This document shows positions 1 to 6,902 of a DNA stretch of 26,059 nt, piece after piece. The stretch is from COE1 sp910588595 (GTDB taxonomy: Bacteria > Bacillota > Clostridia > Lachnospirales > Lachnospiraceae). Under the pieces are notes generated by a model. That model saw only the letters and a program-made list of their open reading frames with translations, ran no database searches and was not told where the DNA came from. Position 1 is the first letter of the stretch, and every line of letters begins with the position of its first letter. A program made the translations under genes and the position numbers. Location of the stretch: positions 1 to 26,059 of the forward strand of contig CARDBT010000060.1 of assembly GCA_948957135.1 (NCBI GenBank), read 5' to 3'.

Positions 1-49
1 CGCGCAAAATGGGACGTACAGATGGCGGGAATGATTTTTCAAACACGCT

Positions 50-2383
50 CTAGGATTTCGCGCTCTTTTTGGGCTTCCCCTGCAGATAGTCCAGCCGGAA
101 TCCGTCACCTGCGGCAGCCAGCTCACATTTGCCGCCTTTTTTCAGTCTGCCAAACAGGATCTCGTCCACCAAAAGCGGCTTTATCTCACCCTGGATCACG
201 CGGTCGATCTCCCTTGCGCCAAACTCCGTCGTGATCCCTTTTCTTTTCAGCAGTTTTTTCGCCGCAGTGTCAACCGACAGCTCCACTTTTTTCACCAGCA
301 GCATCCGCTGCAGTTCCCCGAGTTTCTTCTCTGTGATCTGTCCCGCCATCGTATCGTCCATGCCATGGAAAACGACGATCTTATTCAGACGGTTGCGGAA
401 TTCCGGCTGGAATATCCGCTTTACCTCCTCCATGATCACATCCGCCTTGACATCCTGACCTGTAAAACCGATCCCGTGCTTTCCGATCCGGCTTGCCCCT
501 GCGTTGGAGGTCATGATGACGATCACGTTGCGGAAATCCGCTTTTCTGCCCTGATTGTCCGTGAGCGTGGCATAGTCCATCACCTGCAGGAGTATGTTGT
601 AAATGTCCGGGTGAGCTTTTTCGATCTCGTCCAACAACAGCACCGCATGGGGATTCTTGCGTATCTCCTCTGTCAGCAGTCCGCCCTCCTCATAGCCGAC
701 ATAGCCTGCCGGTGAGCCGATCAGCTTTGCGACTGCGTGTTTCTCCTCGTACTCGCTCATGTCAAATCGGATCAGCTTCACGCCCAGCTCGTCCGCAAAA
801 CTTCTTGCGATCTCCGTCTTGCCGACACCCGTAGGTCCCACAAAGAGCAGACTTGCCAGCGGCTTTCCTTCCTCCAGAAGCCCTGCCCTCGAGAATTTGA
901 CCGCATTGACAACCTGCGCGATCGCTTCATCCTGACCGTAGACGCGGTTCGTCAGCCGCTTTTCAAGTGTTGCGAGCGTCTCGATCTCGTCGTGTTCAAC
1001 CACCTGCTTCGGGATCTGACAGGTCTTGGACAGGATCTCGTCGATCAGTTCTTTCCCGACAGACTGCGTCTTCTGCTCGATCGGATGCAGCCGGCGGTAA
1101 GCCCCCGCCTCGTCGATCAGGTCGATCGCCTTATCCGGCAGACAGCGCTCATTGACATACTTTGCAGACATGCTGACTGCGTATGCGATCACGCCCTTTT
1201 TGTAAGTCACCCCGTGGAACTTCTCATAACTCTTTTTCAGTCCCTCCAGAATGCGCGTGGCGTCTTCTATATCGGGTTCTTTGATATCAATATTCTGAAA
1301 GCGGCGCACCAGGCTCTTGCTCTTCTCGAAATGCTTTTTGTACTCCTCATATGTCGTGGCACCGATAAACCGGATGCTGCCCGCCGCCAGATAGGGCTTT
1401 AGCATATTTGAGATGTCAAAAGCGCCGCCGTTCACCGCCCCGGCGCCGACGATATTGTGGATCTCATCGATGTAGACGATCGGCTTCTCCTCGCGGCTGA
1501 TGCTGTCCATCACCCGCTTGAAGCGCTTCTCAAAATCACCGCGGAACTGCGTCCCGGCGATCAGGCTACCGAGATCGAGAGAAAAAATGTGCGCGCCCTT
1601 TAACGGTCCGGGAACCCGGTCCTCCTCGATCAGACGGGCAAGACCGTAGGTGATCGCCGTCTTGCCGACGCCCGGCTCCCCGATGTGAAGCGGATTGTTC
1701 TTCTCCTTGCGGCACAGGATCTGCATCGTGCGCTCAAGCTCGTCCTCCCTGCCGATCAGCGGATTGACTCCCTCCAATGCGTCATTCAGACAGACGGCAA
1801 ACTGCTGCCACACTTTGTCCGTCTTTTCCGCTCCCTGTACATCTTCCGCAAGATCGTCCGGGGCATCTGCCCTGCCAGCCGGTTCCCGGCTCCCTGTCTG
1901 CCTGCCGTCTGTCCCCCGCCTGTCAGCGGACAGTTCCTCATATAATATGGTCATCTGCTGCAGAAGCTCAGCGTGTTCGATCCCCTGCAGCTGCATGTAG
2001 TAGACGGCATAGCTCTCCTCGAGCTCAAACATGGCATGGATAATGTGCATCAGCCCGACGACGTTTTTCCCGCTGCCCTGCGCCGACTGCCATGCAAAAG
2101 ACAGCATGGTTCCCATCCCTGCAGAAAACTCCGGATTTTGATCGGGCTTTTCAGATACGTTTCCCCCGGAACTGACAGAGACCATATATTCATTGAAATA
2201 GCCTTCCAACTGCTGCGACAACTCCGAAATGTTTCCGCCGCAGTCCTCGAACGCCTCCGCAAAAATCTTATTGCCGCATATGACATACAGCACCAGCTCC
2301 GGCGTCACAAGCTCATAATGCCTGTTCTTTGCCAGGACCACCACGGAATTGATAATTTCCGCCACCTCTCTTGTTACCTGCAT
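50..2383 (-). CDS. clpA: ATP-dependent Clp protease ATP-binding subunit ClpA
   Basis: AAA+ unfoldase that feeds substrates to the ClpP peptidase in the cytoplasm. The 777-residue product has the full ClpA layout. A Clp N-domain covers about residues 1-145 and a charged linker about 150-195. D1 carries Walker A GEPGVGKT (235-242) and Walker B IVYIDE (303-308). D2 carries Walker A GPTGVGKT (516-523) and Walker B LLLDE (582-586). An IGF tripeptide at 638-640 matches the ClpP-docking loop, so it is a protease partner rather than a ClpB disaggregase; the ClpB middle coiled coil is also absent. The start has a purine-rich GGGGGAG four bases upstream. It follows clpS by 70 bases, the usual adaptor-unfoldase pairing. 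No clpP lies in the window. Its place directly after the VWA/MoxR genes suggests, but does not prove, shared expression. Confidence 0.96.
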   Translation of the reverse strand: MQVTREVAEIINSVVVLAKNRHYELVTPELVLYVICGNKIFAEAFEDCGGNISELSQQLEGYFNEYMVSVSSGGNVSEKPDQNPEFSAGMGTMLSFAWQSAQGSGKNVVGLMHIIHAMFELEESYAVYYMQLQGIEHAELLQQMTILYEELSADRRGTDGRQTGSREPAGRADAPDDLAEDVQGAEKTDKVWQQFAVCLNDALEGVNPLIGREDELERTMQILCRKEKNNPLHIGEPGVGKTAITYGLARLIEEDRVPGPLKGAHIFSLDLGSLIAGTQFRGDFEKRFKRVMDSISREEKPIVYIDEIHNIVGAGAVNGGAFDISNMLKPYLAAGSIRFIGATTYEEYKKHFEKSKSLVRRFQNIDIKEPDIEDATRILEGLKKSYEKFHGVTYKKGVIAYAVSMSAKYVNERCLPDKAIDLIDEAGAYRRLHPIEQKTQSVGKELIDEILSKTCQIPKQVVEHDEIETLATLEKRLTNRVYGQDEAIAQVVNAVKFSRAGLLEEGKPLASLLFVGPTGVGKTEIARSFADELGVKLIRFDMSEYEEKHAVAKLIGSPAGYVGYEEGGLLTEEIRKNPHAVLLLDEIEKAHPDIYNILLQVMDYATLTDNQGRKADFRNVIVIMTSNAGASRIGKHGIGFTGQDVKADVIMEEVKRIFQPEFRNRLNKIVVFHGMDDTMAGQITEKKLGELQRMLLVKKVELSVDTAAKKLLKRKGITTEFGAREIDRVIQGEIKPLLVDEILFGRLKKGGKCELAAAGDGFRLDYLQGKPKKSAKS

Positions 2384-2453
2384 AACACTCCCCCATTATC
2401 AGAATACCCATACTGCAAGTATTCTCCTGAATATGTATTCTCCTGAATGCTTT

Positions 2454-2747
2454 TTACTCCAGTGTCATCCGAAACGGAAACCCTTCCGCTTTTGCACGAG
2501 CCGCCGCCGTCTGTACCTTGGACACGGCAATATCGTACGGATAAGAACCCACCACTGCCTTTCCCACCTCGTGTACCAGCAGCATCAGCCGCTCCGCCTC
2601 CATCTCGTCTTTATGAAAAATATCCCTCAGTATATCGACCACAAAGTCCATTGTGGTAAAATCGTCATTATGCATGATCACCTTGTACTGCTTCGGTTCC
2701 CGTATCCTGATCCGGGTACTCTCCTTTGTTTCTCCCTGTAGTGCCAT
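2454..2747 (-). CDS. clpS: ClpS, N-end rule adaptor for ClpAP
   Basis: Small cytoplasmic adaptor that binds the ClpA N-domain and delivers substrates with bulky hydrophobic N-terminal residues. The 97-residue length is normal for the family. The substrate-pocket signature NDDFTTMDFVV (residues 27-37) and the VHEVGKA segment (63-69) are both present. The N-terminal 20 residues are charged and probably flexible, as in other ClpS proteins. It lies 19 bases after the VWA gene and 70 bases before clpA. With spacing this short, co-transcription with the upstream MoxR/VWA cluster is likely. I see no terminator between them. Confidence 0.95.
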   Translation of the reverse strand: MALQGETKESTRIRIREPKQYKVIMHNDDFTTMDFVVDILRDIFHKDEMEAERLMLLVHEVGKAVVGSYPYDIAVSKVQTAAARAKAEGFPFRMTLE

Positions 2748-2766
2748 CTGATATTACCTCGTAAAC

Positions 2767-3951
2767 TCATACAAAAGATTTTTGTTTTTTGTCAAACTGC
2801 GACAAGTCCTGTCCTTTTAGCGCTTTCTCGAGCAGTGTCGGCAAAAGCTCCGGCGCACACGCAAAGCACGGCACGCCGAGCCCCGCAAATTTCTGTGCCA
2901 TCTGTGTGTCATAGTAGGGTCTGCCGCCGTCTGCGATCGCGAGCAGGCTGACCACTGTCACCCCGGATTCCTTCAGATCTCCGATGCGCCGCAGCAATCC
3001 AGCCCGGTTTCCGCCCTCCTCCAGATCGGATATCAGGAAAAACAGCGTCTTAGCCGGATTCTCGATAAACTGCTCGCAGTAGGCAACCGACTTGTTGATA
3101 TCTGTGCCGCCCCCCAGCTGGAATCCAAACAGCAGGTCGACGGGATCATCACTTTTTTCTGTCAGGTCGACAATGTTCGTGTCAAACGCAACGATCCGTG
3201 TCTTGATACTTGCCATGCTCGCTAAAATGCAGCTGATGATCGATGAATAAATGACCGATTCCCCCATCGAACCGCTCTGGTCAATGTCGAGTATGATGGT
3301 CCACTTGTTTGCCGCTGTTGTACTCGTCCGGTCAAAAAAATAAAAATGTTCGGGGACGATCGTCCTCAAATCCGGATCATAATGCTTCAAATTGCGGCTG
3401 ATCGTCATCTTGTAATCCATCGCCGACGCGGACGGGATCGGCGAGTGCTTCCTTTTATTGACCGCAGCGGTCACAGCACGGCGGATATCCTGCTCGAGGA
3501 GTTTATTGATCTCCTCCACGATCTTTTTGATAAATTCACGGACACTCTCCTTGGAGCGCTTTGGTATCTGGTCTTTCAGCATCAGTATCGTGGATGCCAG
3601 ATTGATGTCCGGCTCCATATTCTCCAGCAGTTCCGGCTCAAACAGCAGCTGTTTCAATCCGCAGCGCGTCACCGCGTCATTCTGGATAACTGTCACCAGT
3701 TCCTTGTCAAACAATGTCCGCACATCGCCGAGCCATCGGCTGATCTGCGGGTTTGACGGTCCTCTTCCGGCGCCGCCCGCCCCCTGACCGCCAAAGCCGC
3801 CCGCTTCTGTCCGGTTATAGATGGAAGCCAGCGCCTGATCCATCAGATCCTGCTCCTGCGTCAGCGCGAGGTCTGTCATTCCCGACAGACGTTTGTCACT
3901 CTCCTGTCCCAGGATCAGCCGCCAGCGGCTGATCTGTTCTTTCACTTCCAT
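2767..3951 (-). CDS. VWA-domain protein with intact MIDAS (YehP-like)
   Basis: Probable partner of the MoxR ATPase encoded upstream; MoxR and VWA proteins commonly form chaperone-like pairs (RavA-ViaA, CbbQ-CbbO). The 394-residue product has a helical N-terminal half, a glycine-rich linker at about 50-63 and a C-terminal VWA domain from about 218. The metal site is complete: DxSxS as DQSGS (224-228), Thr in GGGTD (283) and Asp in ISDLEEGG (309). I chose the internal ATG at 3951 because GGAGG at 3958-3962 precedes it by six bases; an upstream in-frame start at 3999 would lie inside the PIN toxin gene. The extended Shine-Dalgarno TGAGGAGG contains the toxin's stop codon. Size and context resemble E. 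coli YehP, as I recall it. The molecular target is unknown. Confidence 0.88.
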   Translation of the reverse strand: MEVKEQISRWRLILGQESDKRLSGMTDLALTQEQDLMDQALASIYNRTEAGGFGGQGAGGAGRGPSNPQISRWLGDVRTLFDKELVTVIQNDAVTRCGLKQLLFEPELLENMEPDINLASTILMLKDQIPKRSKESVREFIKKIVEEINKLLEQDIRRAVTAAVNKRKHSPIPSASAMDYKMTISRNLKHYDPDLRTIVPEHFYFFDRTSTTAANKWTIILDIDQSGSMGESVIYSSIISCILASMASIKTRIVAFDTNIVDLTEKSDDPVDLLFGFQLGGGTDINKSVAYCEQFIENPAKTLFFLISDLEEGGNRAGLLRRIGDLKESGVTVVSLLAIADGGRPYYDTQMAQKFAGLGVPCFACAPELLPTLLEKALKGQDLSQFDKKQKSFV

Positions 3952-3962
3952 ATGAATCCTCC

Positions 3963-4376
3963 TCAGTTCCACCACGATACGATTTCTTCCGGATCCCACA
4001 CTTTCATTTCTGCCTCTTTATAATCCTTAGGATTCCGCGTTACAATCCCATCCATTTTCTGCAGTAACGCAACTGAATACTGTACAGAATCCTCAAAATC
4101 TTTCCATGGCAGCGCAAGTGCCTTTTGAATCTCATCTTCCGAAATACCCGCTACCGAAACTACTTTTATCAATTTAACAATAAGACTTTTGACTTCTGCC
4201 TTATCTCTCAGTGCCTGATTCGCGATATAATATATATCCGTGATCGCAGATGCTGATACATACAACTCAATTTCCTTACGCCGTGCCAAAGTCAGTACAC
4301 TGGCACAACTCTTGTAAAAAGGTTCTCTTTTTAGAAGCACATCGAGGATAACATTGGTATCAATCAGATATTTCAT
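3963..4376 (-). CDS. PIN-domain toxin (VapC-like ribonuclease)
   Basis: Predicted Mg2+-dependent endoribonuclease toxin. The 137-residue protein starts with the PIN hallmark LIDTNVILD (Asp6). Further acidic positions are Asp47 in AITDIYY, Asp96 in DFEDSVQY and Asp118 in the VTRNPKDY motif, so the active site appears intact. The start overlaps the end of the upstream small gene by 17 bases, typical of antitoxin-toxin coupling. The segment looks more AT-rich than the GC-rich genes on either side, which suggests it was acquired separately. It sits inside the DUF5682-VWA gene run. The RNA target cannot be read from the sequence. Confidence 0.87.
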   Translation of the reverse strand: MKYLIDTNVILDVLLKREPFYKSCASVLTLARRKEIELYVSASAITDIYYIANQALRDKAEVKSLIVKLIKVVSVAGISEDEIQKALALPWKDFEDSVQYSVALLQKMDGIVTRNPKDYKEAEMKVWDPEEIVSWWN

Positions 4377-4599
4377 ACTTTTTTAACCTCTCACTTCTGT
4401 ATTCTTCCAACGTTTTACCCGTATCCGGAATAGAACCAACCAGAGAAGCTACAATCATGTCAACATCTACCTGCTCCGCCGCCTGCTCTTCTTTCCTCTT
4501 TTTCTTTTTAGCATCCACTAAAAATTCGATATAGGAAACAACCTTATCATAATCCCCTTCATCCAGATCTTCCAGTAAATAATCTATACTTTTCTGCAT
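4360..4599 (-). CDS. Putative antitoxin of the PIN-domain toxin
   Basis: Small acidic-then-basic protein of 79 residues, encoded immediately before the PIN toxin and overlapping it by 17 bases. It should neutralise the toxin and probably autoregulate the pair. The N-terminal half is predicted helical (DYLLEDLDEGDYDKVVSYIE). A lysine-rich stretch KKKKRK follows, then a C-terminal tail EEYRSERLKKYE of the kind that often wraps the toxin active site. I do not recognise a named antitoxin family, so the call rests on position and size. I chose the ATG at 4599, preceded by AGGA five bases upstream; an alternative ATG at 4611 would add four residues but has poor ribosome binding site spacing. It begins 23 bases after the DUF5682 gene. 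Confidence 0.72.
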   Translation of the reverse strand: MQKSIDYLLEDLDEGDYDKVVSYIEFLVDAKKKKRKEEQAAEQVDVDMIVASLVGSIPDTGKTLEEYRSERLKKYEISD

Positions 4600-4622
4600 A
4601 TTCTTCCTCATTCCTACATTAT

Positions 4623-6872
4623 TTACAAGTCAAAGTCAAAATCGTCCAGCCCCTCGATCATCTGCTGTGCACTCTCGTCGAGCACGGCGTTCACCGCCTC
4701 GCTGACCGCCTGACCGTTCAGACCCAGGATCTCGCCGAGATTTTCCGCGATCTGGTCTTTTTCAGCCGCGGAGAAGTCCGCAAAGGCGCGCCGCAGGAAC
4801 ACCAGGGCACGCTTGAACTCCTCGTCATCCAGCGTGACGAGATAGTCGTTCAGACTCTCCCACAGCGACAACCTTGCGATCAGTGCGTACCTGTTCTTCA
4901 TCGCAAGCCCCTCAAACCAGCCCGCGCCCAGATCCGCGGGAATGCCCTTGGACAGGCGCCTCGACACCTCCGTGCGCAGCTGCTGCGTGTCCATGCTGCC
5001 GCGCTCCAGCAGGATCGCCGCCGCAAAACCCGACAGCTTCGTGTTCAGGTCATCCCGCTCCGAGATATTGTCAAGCACCTTGATCCACTCCGCACTGTCC
5101 AGAAAATCGTGCGCCAGCTCTGCGCTGTTGAGCTGCTCCATCGCCGCGGTGATCACCTGGCTCGCCGCATCGTCACACACGCAGGCGGATTCCAGTATCA
5201 GACATGCCCTGTAAAACAGCTGCTGCAGTATCGGCTCCAAAGGTTTCGCATCGATCCGGCGGATATTTCCGTACTGGACTACGATCGACAGCCGGTGCGC
5301 AGTCTTTGCCAGATCCTCCACCGAGGCAGCGTCCACTGCCATTCGCTGCAGTGCCGCCGTCGCATAACTGACCGCTTTCTCCATGCCGCAGCGGCAGGCG
5401 TCCTCTATGACAAGGGCGATGTCCCCCATCTTGTCTGCGCTCTCCACGCGCTCCTTCATGACAAATGAAGCCGCGCCATCGATCGTGTCGCCCCTCAGAG
5501 CGGACTCCACCAGCTCGATCTCTGCCTCCGGTGTCCACCGCACCACCCAATGCTCGGACCATGTCGCATTGTCCTGGCTGACCGCCTGCTGCTGTGCAAA
5601 GCCCACCTGGATCACGCGGAGCCGATGCAGGAAAAACGATCGGTGCAGATCGATAAACGCCGACTTTTCCGAGCTGACGCGCCTGTTCTCGCGCAGATCG
5701 AGCATCAGATCCTGCGCCGTGATATCGCGGTACTTCTCAAGTTTCAAATCCTTTAACTGTCTGTAAAAATCCTCCTGGATGCTGGTGCGGCTCACCCCGT
5801 CGGGCAGCGCCCCGATCGCTGTCCCGATCTCCGTGTCCGCAGTCGCAAGGATAATGTTTGACACACTCCCCTCGCCGAGGCAGGTCTCCGCCGCATCGCG
5901 CAGGTCGCGAAGCGAAGCGATCGTCCCGCCCCGAAGCTGCGCCAGGGACATCGCCAGCCTGACCGCCTCGATCACGGACGCGGACGAGACCGGATTGCCT
6001 TTCCCGCGCTGGTATTCGGCGAGCCGTATCAGATAGCTGTAGACAGCGTACATCGGCTCTCCCCTGTTCAGACCCTCCCACAAAAGGGCATAGTAGGCGG
6101 GCGCCTTGTTCCCGGCACCGTACCCCGCCCTCGTGGAAAGCCTGTAGTACGAATACGGCATCAGAGTGTGATTTGCTCCCACCTTTGGCATATCCGACAG
6201 ATCCTCGTCGGCATCCCGCCAGTTTTTGAGCCCCTCCACATGGTAGGATCCCGTCACCACCACAATGTCCTGCGGCTCCACGCCAGAATCCACAGCCTTC
6301 CTGATCTGCCGGCGCATGTACGCCTCGCGCAGCGCTGTCTCCGCCCAGTCATTCTCCGTCCCCTCCGTGAAGCTCCTGATATTGGCGCCAAAGCTGTTTG
6401 CCCCCAGATGGTAGGCTTCCATGCTGCCCGCCTGCTCCATGACGCGCTCCCAGAAGGTGTCGTGCCCGTCCCCGCCGCTCTTCCTGTCAAGCTGCTCATA
6501 GACATTCATCCTGCCTTCCTCGCCCTCTGTCTCCTGCATGCCGGACTCCGGGATCGCCAGAAAAGTCTCCGAGGGCAGATCCATAAAACGGCACTCCACC
6601 TGGTGTTTGTGGCACCACTGGATCGCCTGATACTCCGGCGAGTACTCTGCAAAGGGATAAAGCACTGTCCTCACAGGCGCCTCCTTCGTGTAGGCAAGCA
6701 CCGCGATCGGCGGCTTTGTCTCCCCGCGCACTATGTCGGAGAGCATATCCCCAAAATCGCTCGGTCCCTCGACGAGCACAAGCCGCGGCTTCCGCTCGTC
6801 AAGAAAGCCTCTCAGGTAATATGCTCCGGCAGGCGACAGATGCCGTATTCCGAAAAAATTTGGATTTTTCAT
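4623..6872 (-). CDS. DUF5682-like protein, TraB/TIKI-type motifs (YehM-like)
   Basis: Large 749-residue protein that I place in the DUF5682 group found beside MoxR and VWA genes. Biochemical role unknown. The N-terminal 220 residues carry spaced motifs that recall the TraB/TIKI/ChaN/erythromycin-esterase superfamily: GIRH at 8-11, VEGPSD at 34-39, an EAYMRRQI helix at 183-190 and GSYHVEGL at 208-215. The paired GxxH motifs would place two histidines in a putative active site. The remaining 530 residues look largely alpha-helical and acidic, without a domain I recognise. There is no signal peptide or membrane segment, so it is probably cytoplasmic. The ATG has TAGGAG upstream. It follows the GLUG/LysM gene by 30 bases. 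Size and context match E. coli YehM as I recall it. Confidence 0.8.
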   Translation of the reverse strand: MKNPNFFGIRHLSPAGAYYLRGFLDERKPRLVLVEGPSDFGDMLSDIVRGETKPPIAVLAYTKEAPVRTVLYPFAEYSPEYQAIQWCHKHQVECRFMDLPSETFLAIPESGMQETEGEEGRMNVYEQLDRKSGGDGHDTFWERVMEQAGSMEAYHLGANSFGANIRSFTEGTENDWAETALREAYMRRQIRKAVDSGVEPQDIVVVTGSYHVEGLKNWRDADEDLSDMPKVGANHTLMPYSYYRLSTRAGYGAGNKAPAYYALLWEGLNRGEPMYAVYSYLIRLAEYQRGKGNPVSSASVIEAVRLAMSLAQLRGGTIASLRDLRDAAETCLGEGSVSNIILATADTEIGTAIGALPDGVSRTSIQEDFYRQLKDLKLEKYRDITAQDLMLDLRENRRVSSEKSAFIDLHRSFFLHRLRVIQVGFAQQQAVSQDNATWSEHWVVRWTPEAEIELVESALRGDTIDGAASFVMKERVESADKMGDIALVIEDACRCGMEKAVSYATAALQRMAVDAASVEDLAKTAHRLSIVVQYGNIRRIDAKPLEPILQQLFYRACLILESACVCDDAASQVITAAMEQLNSAELAHDFLDSAEWIKVLDNISERDDLNTKLSGFAAAILLERGSMDTQQLRTEVSRRLSKGIPADLGAGWFEGLAMKNRYALIARLSLWESLNDYLVTLDDEEFKRALVFLRRAFADFSAAEKDQIAENLGEILGLNGQAVSEAVNAVLDESAQQMIEGLDDFDFDL

Positions 6873-6902
6873 ATCCCCACTCCTACTCTTAATATATGTT
6901 CC

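Noticed and set aside
1..49. Coding or regulatory content after clpA at the window edge
   Set aside because: Too short to judge; I see no complete hairpin with a T-run and no ORF with a ribosome binding site.
737..1402. 221-codon plus-strand frame opposite clpA
   Set aside because: Shadow of the unmistakable clpA gene, with no motif of its own.
3952..3999. Earlier VWA start at 3999
   Set aside because: It lies inside the PIN toxin gene and upstream of the strong GGAGG that serves the ATG at 3951.
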